A stretch of 64,000 nucleotides of DNA, taken from the NCBI RefSeq assembly GCF_020921035.1, contig NC_063157.1, positions 9,336,001 to 9,400,000 on the forward strand, read 5' to 3'. This document shows positions 22,410 to 34,862 of this stretch, piece after piece. The notes under the pieces are model-generated. The model worked only from the letters and a program-made list of their open reading frames with translations, had not been told where the DNA came from and ran no database searches. A program made the position numbers and the translations under genes. Within the stretch, counting starts at the first letter, position 1. The number at the start of each line of letters is the position of its first letter. The DNA comes from Rhodamnia argentea. Its lineage: Eukaryota > Streptophyta > Magnoliopsida > Myrtales > Myrtaceae.

Positions 22410-22554
22410 TGTTCAAAAGATAATCAATTTCTATTATTCAATAATTATCAGAATAGGGTTTACATATGTATGACATTGATTCTTATTACTATTTTACCCT
22501 TACAAGTAACCAATACTGACAAAAAAAAAAAAACCTAACCAATACTTTCCAACA
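22410..22554 (-). repeat. 5' LTR of the deleted copia element
   Basis: 145 bp, longer than its partner by an A-rich insertion of about 30 bp near 22519-22545 that includes a partial duplication of the ACCAATACT word. It ends TTTTGAACA directly before the primer-binding site. Confidence 0.8.
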
Positions 22555-22810
22555 AACACGAATTGGAATATTGTGTGCCCGAAATACATGGGAGGATTGT
22601 CACAACATCTCTATAGAACACTTCTTATGCCTGTTATTCTGTTTTCTTTTTATCTTTACTTCTCTTTCTTCTATTGGGATAAAACATGTATCAGTCTCTA
22701 TTCACAGAAAAGAATGAACGAACCAAGAATCTCATAGGCCCCTATAAAATGGATTGACCGATGCGCCTCACTGAAAAAGGGGAGGACTTCTTTACCAGCG
22801 GTGAGCGAGT

Positions 22811-25322
22811 TCACAGCTGTTCCATGGTTGGTGTTGCCTGTGATGTTACCGAGCTTAGTCCGCTCGCAGTTCGAGGGGAGAAAAGCGATCTAGAAGGATC
22901 CATGCTTCTAGGAGACAAGTTCACTTCCTCTAGAACTCGGAACTGGAGCTCCGGAGGATAGTTCCTCACGCAGCCAATGCGAGGCCCGGCTCCTGTAGTC
23001 CATTTGCAGGACAACTGCTTACCCAATTGCAGCGACTTCGGTTTATTACGTGAAGGCCTTTGTACGACTCTCTCCACTTGAACGGATACCGCTAACCCCT
23101 CTGCCTCTTCTGCTCGTAGCATAGGCTCTGGGATGACGCAACCTGGCGCCGAAGCATGTACTTCTTCCTTTACTTCCTGACCTTCTACTTTGGATCTCTG
23201 CAGGAACGTGTCTCGACAGGATCCACACGGCAGGTTACCATTCCCTAGTCTTCCGGACAGTTTGCCATCTTCTGATATTTCATCATCAGTCGGCTTTTTC
23301 CAGAAGTTACCAAACTGCCTTGATTTGGCGGTGGCGACAGTCTCTTCCTCCATCAAATCCTGAGTCAAGTCTTGGACATCTATCTTGTCGGTCGTTGACA
23401 CTTGCACACTTTGTATTATGTCCTGCCCGGATGAATGGTTCCTTATGTGCACGCTGCTCGTTTGCCGGCTAGTAAAGCTTTCTTCATCATCCACTGGACT
23501 CATCTGAAGCAATTGAGAAAAATTTGTTCACTTGAAGTCTGATCCGCATTACAGGGGATGCAAAACATAACATAATCACTACAAACATGATCTTCAATTC
23601 TACCTTCACGTCCGTGATATCCACATCAGTCTCTTTGAGAAATGAAATGAATTCATTGAAATTCTCCTGTGTTGGACGATAATGGCCACTATGAGGCCAA
23701 ACTGCCTGTCAAGAGAAAAGTGGAAACGACCAATAAGAATACATAGCCTGTAAGATCAATCGAAAAGTGGAAATTCTCTAAGGTAATGCCACTTGAATTT
23801 CAATTCCCCCCATACCTTCAAGCTTCCATTTTCAACAACCAATCTCCCTGCAGCCGAAGTGGCGCCTCCAGCCAGGAAGCTGGAATGCTGGAATTCGCCC
23901 TTCTTCTTTTTACCGACATACAGTGTCTTAGATGTGCTGAGTACAAAAATCCACTTGGCGTCCGTGGTTTCACCAATTGTGTGGAGGAGGTCCTTGGTCT
24001 GCCTGTAAAGAAACTTTCCATCCTCAACCATAACTTCATATGCCTTCCTTTCGTTCTGTATCAAGAAAAGGTCTTATGAGAGAGAGAATAGCCAAAAAAA
24101 GTAACAGCACTGTCACGAAAAGGAGAGATGCCCCACCGGACCGAGATACTTGATGCACTGTTGCTGAAGTTTGGATCTTGGGCACTTATCAACGAGATTG
24201 ACCTCTTTCCCTTCGCCTATGTCCAACCTGGAAATTTTAAGGTAGATAGTTCCCGTGAGTACAAATTGCTAAACTTGAAAAGCAAAAAAGACAAGGCAGG
24301 AAAAACTGTCTTGTAGGCTTAATACCAGTAAAAGAAGGGTTCTCTACTTTGACAATCCAGCCAATTAACGTAGTAAAGGTGAAGGTTATGTCCATAACGA
24401 TGACGTGGATCAATCTGTATTCCGCCCCAAGAAAGGATTGAAATCAGTGACACTGTGACAGACATGGGACTAGGAGAGAACAATAATTTCGCCTTGTGAA
24501 GGACTTACAGCTTCTAGCCAGTGTTGTAGTGCAAGTTTCTGACCCCTATTGTTCTTCAATAAGCCTTTGCCGACCTATGAAAGAAGGCGGGTTAGAATAG
24601 GAGCAACAACTTGTATAATTAGGAGGCCATGAATGAATCTACTGTGTATTTACCTTAGCAGCTTTAGTTCTTGCTCTTGACCAGCGGGAGATGGCGGTTT
24701 CGTTTTTCTCCAAGTCAAAAAAAGATATAGAGCTCCGCTTCAGTTCAGCAAAATCCAAGAGCTTCCACCTGCGATAAACGGAGAAAGGCATCAGTAAAGC
24801 TCAGATGCTTCTTGCGACAATTATCATGAGCTAAAAAAAATAGAGATACCAGCTCTGCTCAACAAGCACCGCACAATCTGCTAGCTTTCGTCTTGTCCGA
24901 AAGCTTTTATAAACTTTCTGCAGTTTCACGGCGGCCTCATGTTTTGGGCTGCTGGGATCATCAGGAGACAATTCTTGAGATGCCCACATGGAACTATTCA
25001 ACTTTTGGGATTCCCTGACCATTTCTTTAGCATTTTCCATTGCGAAAGCTACATCCTTCTGTTCATTTGAGAGAGGAGCCTCAATTGAGATAACAGTTCG
25101 CGACTCCCTTCTTTTGAAACTAATTGATCCCTCAACTATCGTCTGTCCAGATCCCAGGGATTTCACGATGGTGGGTTCACAGTCCCGACCGTTGAAACTG
25201 ATGGATCTCACTGGGGTCTTCACATGGTCTTTTCCAAAACTAATGGATTTCACAATGACAGATTCGAATTGATTCTCCAAGTCGCTGTAGTCCGAGAACG
25301 GACATGAGCAAGAGATTCCCAT
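22811..25322 (-). CDS. IQM: IQ-motif calmodulin-binding protein, IQM family
   Basis: Eight exons on the minus strand: 25322-24850, 24768-24654, 24574-24519, 24414-24326, 24227-24137, 24056-23816, 23705-23604 and 23503-22811. They give 619 residues and all phases are consistent. An IQ-type calmodulin-binding helix lies at about 129-149 ([20 protein letters not shown]). The conserved IQM body follows, with [43 protein letters not shown] and [12 protein letters not shown]. The variable last exon retains [14 protein letters not shown] and LEEVNLSPR. Arabidopsis IQM proteins bind calmodulin in a calcium-independent way and are linked to stomatal and stress responses; which member this matches cannot be decided here. 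The N-terminus begins MGISCSCPF, which could be acylated (Gly2, Cys5, Cys7), but this is an inference. Confidence 0.92.
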
Positions 25323-26240
25323 TTGAAAAAAAAAGGAGGGATTTCTAAGCAGCCTGCCTGATTCAGAAGTAGTCTGTTGAACAAACCAGCAATCAGCACA
25401 AAAACACTAGAAACTCAAGTACAAAGAACTATACAGAAAACATGAGAAACAAATGGTATCTTCGGCTCATATTCAGCTAACAACTAGCAGATTGAGCCAC
25501 CTAGCATGAGCTTATCACATTCCGGGGAAATTCAATCTGATCCTTTTGCATACCATCTGCATAGATCTGCAGCACCAATCTTATAATAAAGACAAACCAT
25601 GAAAAGATACAATCTCTCAGGGTATCATATTACAATGTCTTCATTATCTCCAACAGCAGAAAAGAATAAACAGCTGAAGAACGACCGCGAATCCAGGTAC
25701 CAACTTTGGATCTACAGTAGCGCAATGAGCACATCATTTTTTACCAAGATCACCACCGTTTCCCAAGTTTGAAGCAGGCAACAGAGAGAGACCCAGATTA
25801 GTAACGACAAATCAGAACCCAGAACCACATACCGACACTATAAAAAACTTTTCCTCTCCGCAGAAAGAAACAAACACCATCCAAGCAACGCCTCAAAGGA
25901 ACAACTTTTAGCTTAAAATGCACAGAAAAATCAGAAAAAAAAAAAAAACACACCCGAAATGGGAAAAACAAAAAAACAAAGCACTTGGGAAAGCGAAACC
26001 AGGAAGGGGAAGGACGCATTACCTTGACAAAAGAATCGGTGAGCCAAGAAACGAGTGTAGTATCGGAAACAGAGCCAAGATGGGATTTTTCTTTTCCCTT
26101 CTGCTGTGTCCTTTTTCTGGGAGGGGTTAGATGTGTTCTTGGTGGTTATGAATAATTATGCTGCACAAAGCTACAGCTTAGCTACGTCGAATGCCTCCAG
26201 AGGGGTTGAATGCCTTAAACTACAACAGCTGACTGTCCCG
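25323..26240 (-). other. 5' leader and probable leader intron of the IQM gene
   Basis: A donor-like CAAG|GTAATG near 26022 and an acceptor-like TTCAACAG near 25375 on the minus strand would remove an untranslated-region intron upstream of the ATG at 25322. No coding sequence is recognised. The transcript start is placed only from the TATA box at 26271. Confidence 0.45.
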
Positions 26241-26270
26241 TCCTCGTCGTCGCTAGTGGTCACTCCCTGG

Positions 26271-26277
26271 TTTATAT
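26271..26277 (-). promoter_or_regulatory. TATA box of the IQM gene
   Basis: The minus strand reads CTTATATAAACCAGG around this point, a good TATA box. A start some 30 bases further along the minus strand, near 26240, would be expected. It is the only strong TATA match upstream of the leader. Confidence 0.5.
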
Positions 26278-26280
26278 AAG

Positions 26281-27640
26281 GAGAGGACAGGGAAGACGAT
26301 TTCAAAATTCCATTTTGAAATTCATTCACTCCGAGAGTTTCTTCTTCGTCTTTCTTCCTCACCCACGTGGAGTGGACAGTGGGGCGAAGTGTTCAGCAGC
26401 AGCTCAGCGTAATTCAGAAGGCCCGTGCCTGGAAAGAGTTCGACCAAATATGTCTTTCCTGTGTGTTTTTTTTTTTTTTCTAATTAAAGAAAGCTTTAAG
26501 GAAAATAAAAGTTACTTTTGTATTTTATTAAGGACCGTTTTAGCTTAAACACTCCGTTTTTAATTAACAGACGGACACACACCTTACTTCTCTCTCTTCA
26601 ATTTATTATTACTTTCTTTATGGGGTTGATCTACAAAGTTGCCTTTATTTCTATTCTATCCCTCATTAATTTCATGACACAAATGCTCCATTACATACAC
26701 CCATCATGATATCAATTTACCATATCTTATTATCATTTTGCCTAGAAGTTATTGTCAATTTTAATTTATGGACTCGTGATTATATTCACAAGAAAATTTT
26801 TATATATGATAGCTTACAAACACAAAATTATTTGCCATTTTGTCTGAATAGTATGAGTGGAATCATATTTCAAAGTCAAAAATTAAAATTTGATTTAATT
26901 ATTTAGCAGCTCTTGATAAAAAAAAATGGAAAAGAAAAATTGATCAAAATATGAAAAAGGTCATCTGTAAAAAGCATGATCAAATATCGAACATATTTAT
27001 ATTAGATCATATCTAAACATTAACAAAGGATAAAAACATAAAGAAACAAACATGAAACTTCTTGATCTTCAACCCTGTTACGAAGAAAATATCGATTGTA
27101 AATTCACTCTCATAGTAAGTGGATAAAAAACATTAAAATATGCATAACATTTTCTCCTAAAAAAATTTTGAATCGAGTTTGAAAGTGAAGAATGTATAAA
27201 TAAATTTTCAACCCCATCTTGCAATTCGTATTAAAATATGAAAATCATAAATCAGCGATGTTTAACTTTAGAAACCTAAAAATTCATTCTGAAAAATACC
27301 GACAAGGTCAAAATCTGCTAGATAATTAGATTGAATTTTAATTTTCAACTTTGAAATGAAGTTTTCATCAAACTATTTCATGAAAATAGGCATTTAAATG
27401 TGTGTTCATAAGCCTTTATAACAAGAAATTTCTAACCTTTCATATAACTTTTGTAATTAGAAAAATGGTATCATAAATTAAAAATTACGACCTTCTTTAG
27501 GCAAAATGATAATATGGTTAATGATAAAATGATATTTTATTGGGTGTAATTTGACATTCATATTGAAAAATTCATCATTTAAGAGGCAAAATACAAATAA
27601 TGATAGTTTTGTGGATTAACCTGATAAAGAAAGAAACAAT
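26281..27640. other. AT-rich intergenic, nothing recognised
   Basis: Strongly AT-rich DNA with homopolymer runs. Short open frames here have no family resemblance. I see no gene, RNA or bounded repeat. Confidence 0.4.
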
Positions 27641-27644
27641 AAAT

Positions 27645-27646
<2 letters not shown>

Positions 27647-27683
<37 letters not shown>
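27647..27683. repeat. (GA)n microsatellite
   Basis: About 18 uninterrupted GA units. Confidence 0.95.
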
Positions 27684-27688
<5 letters not shown>

Positions 27689-27805
27689 CGGGTAAGTTAA
27701 CTGAAAAAAAAGAGTGGCTTAGTCAAAATGGGGGTGGAAATGGCGGCACCCTTTATTAATCTCTTTCCTTCTTCCATTTGGGAAAGGAAGGCTATCAAAC
27801 GCTCT

Positions 27806-28650
27806 TTTAAGGTTGTATTTGGCCATCCAAATTTTTTATCAGGATAAGACTGAATATAATAAGATAAGAAACTCGAAGTCGGATAAGCAGAGGCAAGGTG
27901 CGGTTGAGATCTACTCTGTTTTGTTAAAATATTATAATGCTTTAGAAATTATTCAATAATGAGTTTTGATAATTGAGTTATTATTGAGCAGAGAATTGTG
28001 CCATCTGAAGTCGGGCACAACATTGATGGAGCAGATCCCCTAGAATAAGGAGTCTTGGTTTGGAGTTGAATCATTTGAGGATGACCCAGTGGCCTTACTT
28101 GTTGTCTTGTTGAATGAGTAAACAAATGCTGAACAATCTAATTATTTGGCCTCTTTTCACAAATTGAAAATGCACTCGTGTAAGTCGTCTAAGAGAGCCC
28201 TTTCGAATGTTGAGACCCATTTAAAAGTCGATGATCAACCTCGAGTTTTTCATAGCATGTTGAGACTCCTTTCGATCGTTGGAAATGCTCACGCGGTTAA
28301 AGAACAAGGGGCGTAATCTCATATTACGTCAAACAATCGATTAAAGAACAGATCGTGGATATACCCAAATTTGTGGTCGGAGACCCCAGCCTAGCATCGC
28401 CGGAGAGGCGGCCACATTTGACGGTCGCCGCCGTCGGAGAGGCGGCCCGACGTAAAGGAAAGACGGTGGTTGTGGAAAAAACCTGGTTCTCCTCGTATCC
28501 GCTCTCTTGAGAAATCCTAGCTTTATCCATCTCACTCCCTTCCTTGAGATTTTTGTTTATCCTGGATATATCTCCTTTATCCTATTCTGGACAACTGCCA
28601 AACACATGATAGGATAGAACATATCATATTCTTGCTTATAAACACGGCCT
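27806..28650. repeat. Possible non-autonomous DNA element with short inverted ends
   Basis: The left end reads AAGGTTGTATTTGGCCATCC..ATCAGGATAAG. The right end, reverse complemented, reads CTTAGGCCGTGTTTATAAGC and includes CCTATCATGTGTTTGGC and GAATAGGATAAAGG. These are partly alike and resemble the GGCCxTGTTTGG ends of many plant MITEs. The inside has no transposase; the GC-rich stretch at 28380-28500 holds two overlapping short frames of no known family. Boundaries are uncertain. Confidence 0.35.
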
Positions 28651-31600
28651 AAGTATATTTAATCTCGAACACTCCACTTTCTCCAAAGTAATAGTTACGC
28701 AAAACACGGGAATAGCTAGTGCACTGACGATCGTTAATTTTTTTGATTGAAATGTTCAACCCATATTCTCAAAATGATTTGTTTCCAATTTGTAGATACT
28801 CTCAGAAGCAATAACGCGTTCCATAGTAAACGAGAGAATCTATAGCGGGGTCAAGCCGCTGTGGATCGATAGCACCTAAATTTCCTCCCTCGAACGATTC
28901 ATTGGCTCTCTCTTGTGACGAAACGGCGGGTCGTCGAATCCGCGAACTTTTACCAGTTCCACTCCCTTGACGAAAGAAGCAACTGAGAAAATGTTTCGTC
29001 TCTCTGGGGAGTCGCTTCCAATCTTATGTCAATGTCATTACTGATCTCTCCAAATTCCAAAGAAGACGAGATTGACTCGTTCATGACCCCCAAAGCATAG
29101 AACACACAGTTGAAATCTCTCTCTATAAATAAGAAAAGTGGAACCAAAATAGGGGTTCTTGTGTTGAATTCTACTTCTAGGCTGCCTTGGAAATCTGTGA
29201 ATGGTCGGTCAGCTATTTGACGACTGGGTTTGCTGGAAAAGCTTTTAGAAATTCCCCCGGGGGAAGCTTCGGTGCGATCCTCGAGAGGACGAGACGGCGA
29301 CCCACGAGTTTTGACTTGTGATTGATGAGTACGAAAGGTAGCAAAAAGGCCCTCGTAAATTCTACACCTCGGAGCACGCTCTCAAGTTCTTCCGAGGACT
29401 TTTCATGACAAATTTGTTCGATTAAGATCCTCTGATTATTCCCTTTTCCAATGATCGGTGTATTGGCGATCGTTTGAAAAGGTTCGGTCTAAGACACGTG
29501 CCCGAGATAACCCGATTCTATCAAAATTTTCTAGCAATTTTCGAGAAATCATACTCTGAATCAATCGGACATTAATCCAAAGAGCATTCTTATGTATACT
29601 AAATATTACGGCAGACCGTGTGAGGGATCCATTAAATAAAGTGGGTCATATTCGACCGTTAATAACGATCCATTACGTCATTTCATATAGTATATGGACT
29701 TTCAAATCTAGTTTGAATATGCCCGGCATTTCTCGAATCCAAATTTTTCTCTATCTACTGACCTAGTTCTCTAGCTAAAAGCCGATACAACAATCGCCGC
29801 GAAGTCTGCTCGCCTCGTGTGACCACATCGGTTGTAGAATGCGCACGACTTTCACATAGGTGTGTGCTTGCGATGTGTTCCGATGGGACTTTTAAGCAAC
29901 TAGGTAAGAAAAACGACCGTCGTTTTTAATGCAAATTTTCTCACGACATGCCGTAAAAAATCAAGTCTTCCATTTTTCGGTTTGCTTAACCAGTGCTCCC
30001 TACACTTATTAACATGGCTTATATTAGAACATGAGAACCACAAGTGCAATTCGCTTATGCATAATTGATCATTCTCTCGTTTCTTCGCACACTTAAGGCG
30101 ACTGGTTGTAAATGGGAGCAGACGAGATCTACCACGTCGATGGATCATCGAGAAAAGAACCCTTTGAAAATTAGTCATTGTCTGTAAGAGATAATTAGGC
30201 ATTTCTCTAGAATAATTTTTTTATGTATAAATATTTGATAATTCTTTTGGATTTTCGCGTACATCTCCCGACAATTATGCATATATTAATCTATATAAAT
30301 AACTAACGTGCTCTTCGTTGCTTATAGACATATATATAATGTTATCCAATTATTATTTTTTTGCACTATTATCGACTCGGTCTTTTGTTTAATTCCCTCA
30401 AGTTAAATTTCCTTTTTTCCTTCACGACATGGAAAATATTCCGGCAATAGAACACGAATAAACTAATTGAACGTGTTTCACTTTCGGCCCTTGACCAGGA
30501 TTTGGTCTAAAACACGAGGAATTCCCAAGACTAAAAATATATGAAACCCGCGTCGAGAATGCTAAAGTAAGAACGCTTTTGCTTCCCCTGTCCTGGTCCA
30601 GCGTGGAAAAAGCTGCCGAAAAGTACAATGGAAAAACATGCAAAAACCAATTTTAAAATAAAAAAAATAAATGTAATTTAGTCATCTCAACGGTAGACGA
30701 TTTTTGTGGAGTGCGTCAAATCAATTTGGCTACGTACCAAATAAAATATTACGTGTCGGTGTTAATTTTGTCAAACAAGGCTTTTTTGCTTTACAGCTCA
30801 GGTCCTTCTTCGTTCCGGCGAAGATGACGTGTATATTTGTGTTTTTGACTTTACGCAACGCCATAGTCAACGGAAGTGTTTTTTTTTTCTTTGTTGGGGT
30901 TTTTTTGTTTGTGGGGGGTCGGTGGGTGGGTCGCAAGTCAACGGAAGTGTTCGAAACTAGGCTTTTCGCATGCATTGGAGCCTTTCAGGTTCCTCAATAG
31001 ATTGTTGGATAGACCTAACAGAGAGATTAGCGTGAAAGTTCACAAGAATTCTCGTGGGTGCTAATCTAACTATTAGGTGTAACAGTTTGATGATTCGGGA
31101 GGGGTGTAATCTCGATTATACTGCTCGATATGTAGTGGACTTTGTGTCGCTATATCGGTAGGAGTCGGTTACATAGATCCAATCATATGAGTTTGTCGGG
31201 TACTCGATTTTCTTGTTTTCAGCTATCGTCTTATTGATTAGGTTTCGTGACTATTATTTTTTTTTTCTTTTTCCCATTGAAGCCTGATGAATGTCTCAAG
31301 AAAGAGATTTCATAATTTATTGATTAAAGATTTCCATCATATACGATAGGCGGGAAATTGGAAAATGGTTGGATAAGGCAAACACTGTAATGTAATGATG
31401 AAACTCATAATACCTTCTCTTGTTAACCTTCTCTAAAATGTAAGAGGATTGGGTTCATGTACGTATGTCTTGCACTGTTTCGGGACAAATTAACACCGAT
31501 TTCGACACTACACACAGGCAAAAACAATATGGCATAAACTCTATAAACGCGAATTTTTGCTAGCTAATCATCAAGATAGACAAAATCTTTGTAATTCAAT

Positions 31601-31699
31601 CTTAACTTTGCTTTTCATTATGGGGTCGCAAATAGCTCCCTTTTGTCTTTTTCTATAAGTATAATAAAAGTCCTAAAACTTGTCACGAAAATAAAATTT
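28651..31699. other. Intergenic, nothing recognised
   Basis: About 3 kb without a convincing gene. Frames at 29900-30202 and 30704-31000 lack known domains. The part at 31000-31250 could be an old LTR remnant, but I found no partner in the window. Confidence 0.35.
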
Positions 31700-32690
31700 C
31701 ATCATAAAAATTACCAAAAGTGCAATCAATGGTAAAATTTGTCAGATTGATGCAACGAGTTTTTCTATTAACTCTTTTATCTAGACTAAAAGAAAATGCT
31801 GACGTGATTTTTCTAATATTTTTTCTATCATACGTGATAAAAATTTATTATATTTTCTTCCCAATACCCAAAAAAACTCCAACTTTAGCATTTGTGACAA
31901 TTCTATCCAAAACTATTTTTTTTTATCTCATAAAAAACCTCTAACTTTTACATTTGTTCCAATTATACCCCTAATGTTTGCTTTTGTCCTAATTCTACAT
32001 GTCTAGTACAAAAAAAAAAACCTCAACTTTAGCATATGTCTCAATTATATCCAAAACTCTTTTTTTGTCTCATAAAAAACCTTCAACTGTTACTTTTGTT
32101 CAAATTCTACCATCGATAGCCTTCTGTCCATAATTACCATTAGCTAATCTTATGTGCCATTTTCACGCTGTTAATAAATTACACCTCGATAAAGTTGACA
32201 TGAAAAAACTTCTGAACTTCTCTTACGTAATTTGCTTCATCTACATATTGTTGGAAAATATAGAGTCGCTCAAGACGGCACGTTTCGCATTTTTTTCGGC
32301 ACTCAGTAGTCCAAAAAAGGCTAGACATGGAGATATTTGGACTAACGATTTAAAACATCGTCGTCCCCGAAACCTCTTGTTTCTAAATTTCGAAGATTTA
32401 TTGATAAATTCGACGAGAAAACTCGAGCTACGTAGGATTAACTAACGGTGATTATGGATGGAAGACTGACGGTAGTAGATTTGGGATAAAAGTAAAAATT
32501 GAGGATTTTTTATAAGACAAAAAAAATGTTAGATATAATTGTGACATATGTTAAAGTTGAGAGTTTTTTTTAGTATTAGACCGGTAGAATTGGGACAAAA
32601 GTAAAAATTTGAGGCTTTTTATGAGACAAAATTTTTTTTGGATATAATTGTCACGAATGTTAAAGTTTGAGTTTTTTTTTTTAAAGATAT
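31700..32690. repeat. Long inverted-repeat element (foldback type)
   Basis: The left arm (about 31860-32150) contains repeated units of the form AACTTTAGCAT.TGTC.CAATTATATCCAAAACT.TTTTTTGTCTCATAAAAAACC. The right arm (about 32440-32690) contains the reverse complements, such as GGCTTTTTATGAGACAAAA and GGATATAATTGTCACGAATG. The centre at 32150-32440 is unlike the arms. The structure matches the intron element at 5795-6400 in design, but not in sequence that I can align by eye. No transposase. Confidence 0.6.
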
Positions 32691-33168
32691 TAAGCCTTAT
32701 ATTTTCTTATAAGTTTAAGATTTTATTGTGCCACCGACAACAGGCGCCATCGTTAGTCGGTAGGGCCAAAGCCTCGTCCCCGCGGGACCCACACAAAGGA
32801 CCAAAAACAAAAGAGAAAGAAATTGGAAAATCCAAAGAGAAAATCCGAATCCTACGGCTGACATTAATTGCGCACACAACGTACCGTGAACAGAAGGAGA
32901 GAACATCATCCGACAACACCTCGTCACGACCAACTGTCAGTCAATCTCAGATCTGGCGTAGGTGTACTCTTTGCACCGTACCGTACGAATACCTCCACGT
33001 GGCAACGCGAGACCTAATCTACGTAGGCTCGGCCTTTTTATATTGGCGATGCGAAAGAGCAGATCAGACAACCGTATCCACTTCGACAGGACGACCTTTT
33101 TTTTTTTCCTTTTCTTTTGCACTACTTAAGTAAGCCCAATTAATATTTTTAATTTTTCTAGACCAAAA

Positions 33169-33173
<5 letters not shown>

Positions 33174-33202
<29 letters not shown>
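33174..33202. repeat. (TA)n microsatellite
   Basis: About 14 uninterrupted TA units. Confidence 0.95.
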
Positions 33203-33205
<3 letters not shown>

Positions 33206-33489
33206 TTAATTTTTCCGGAATTCGTCTTGCTCGATGCTTCCACGAACTTGCTTTTGCACCGCCTTCACCTATTGTATTCAAGTTTTTATTTTTATTTTTA
33301 AAATTCCGAATAAAGGCAGGAAATATTTTTATTTTTTCAAATAAAAACCTGAAATGAATATTATTTCAAATAAATTCGTAAAATCCCCTAATTTTTTTTA
33401 AAGAGGTGTATAACCAAAGATATTTTCATCCTTCTACATTTTCTGATTTTTTTCCATTTCTCTTTTTTTCCCTTTTTTTCTCTTCCTCC

Positions 33490-33610
33490 TCACCGATGGT
33501 CGTGGGTCGGGCGGCCTCGCCCGCAACCGCGAGGACTCACCCCGCCCTGCCCGGGCGAGGCCTATCCTCGTCTACGCCTACGAGGGCTCACCTTGCTCTA
33601 CCCGGACGAT
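33490..33610. repeat. GC-rich repeat fragment
   Basis: Contains GGCGGCCTCGCCCGCAACCG and CCCGGGCGAGGCC words shared with the patch at 3590-3760. It is probably a piece of the same dispersed family. Confidence 0.4.
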
Positions 33611-34079
33611 AGCGGCCCTCGTCGGATCAGGACTTAAACTCTTTACACACACACACAAAAAAAAAAGCATTACTTTACTAGCATCAGTCGATTTCACCCT
33701 AGAAATTAAATGTAAAATCCATGCTATCTATGATTTCCATAACGAAGTTGAAACGAGGCTTTCAGTTGGGTTTTAGTCCCCGAGCTTATGGGCTGTCTCG
33801 CATTGCTTTAGTTTACGCCTTTGTTGATGAGTGCTTGGAAGGTAATAATAGCAATCAACGATAATCGACAAGCAGTGTTAAGATGTCCAACCTAGTAATT
33901 GAAATTATTATTCAAGAGCCCTTTCTTTTATGAGTGCCCACAGCCCTGACGATAATCAACAAATGCTTTTAAAAGCGCACTTTAAATGAAATAAAGTGGA
34001 GCGATCCTGGAATATTAATTTTTCTAATTTAGTTATTTGAGGATACAACCCTCTGTTTTTCAACGAAGTACTGAGATTA

Positions 34080-34260
34080 AGACTCCGTTAGTTTCTCGAA
34101 AAAGGAATGGCTCGAAAAATATTATCCTAAAAATGATTGTTTGTATCGTTTTAAAATAATCATCCAATAAATATATTTTCAATATCGACAACAGTCTATG
34201 TCCAAATATTTTCATAAATCATGAAAATATTTTTCGTTCATTCATTTTTATAAGCAATGT
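34080..34260. repeat. Copy of a dispersed AT-rich repeat also seen at 51990-52210
   Basis: Shares AAAATATT.TCCTAAAAATGATTG(T)TTGTATCG with 52020-52130, and the CAAATATTTTCATAAATCATGAAAATATTT block resembles the end at 52150-52190. Both are non-coding. Confidence 0.5.
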
Positions 34261-34344
34261 AAGTAATCATTTTAATTTATTTATTTATTTTTTGCAAAAT
34301 AAGCAAGAGTGTAATACACTTGGTTTCATGGGGCGTGCAAGAGA

Positions 34345-34862
34345 GTAAGAGTCTGTATGGTAACGTTTACGTTCCCGAGAACATATTTGGAACATAAACA
34401 TTTTTTTGTATTTCTGTTCCTGGCTATGATTTTCAAGAACAGAAATGCGTTTGACAAGTACAAAATAAAAAAAATTTCACCAAAAGGAAGGATCTACAAC
34501 CGGCGGCGGGCGGTAGCGATGGCCGGCGATCGATGGCGGGCGGTAGCGGCGGCCGGCGATGGGGGGCGGTAGTGGCGGCCGGCGATGGGGGGCGGTAGTG
34601 GCGGCCGGCGATGGGTGGCGGTAGCGGCAACCGATGGCGGGCTGCGGTGGCCGCTTCAACTCCTCGCCGACGATGGTGAGCGTTGGTGGTTTACACAAGC
34701 TTGCCCGTAAGTTGTTTTTAAAAAGTGTTTCGAAATTCGGGAAAAAGTTTTTTTTTTCTCATTTTTGTTCCAAAAGTTTTTTTTTTCTAAAAAATCTTCC
34801 GAAAATACTTTTAGAACAATTTTTTATCATACATGTTTCTGGAGTGTTACCATATAGATCCT
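34345..34862. repeat. MITE-like element carrying a GC-rich minisatellite
   Basis: The ends are inverted: GTCTGTATGGTAACGTTTAC on the left and GAGTGTTACCATATAGATCC on the right. Inside, 34500-34630 is a minisatellite of a 26-base unit GGCGGTAGTGGCGGCCGGCGATGGGG-like, five or so copies, in an otherwise AT-rich background. The opposite-strand Pro/Ala-rich frames over it are artefacts of the repeat. Confidence 0.5.

Larger units (their letters stand above)
19931..22554 (-). mobile_element. Internally deleted Ty1/copia element with two short LTRs
   Basis: Two direct repeats bound the element: 19931-20045 (3' LTR) and 22410-22554 (5' LTR). Both begin TGTT and end in ACA on the minus strand. Immediately inside the 5' LTR is TGGCATTGGAGCC, a degenerate match to the copia primer-binding site for initiator tRNA-Met. 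Just before the 3' LTR is the purine run AAGCGGGAG. The inside holds a gag fragment joined directly to reverse transcriptase and RNase H, so protease and integrase are missing. Total length is about 2.6 kb, half that of a full copia element. The flanking five bases (GATAC and AACAC) are not an exact duplication. Confidence 0.85.
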
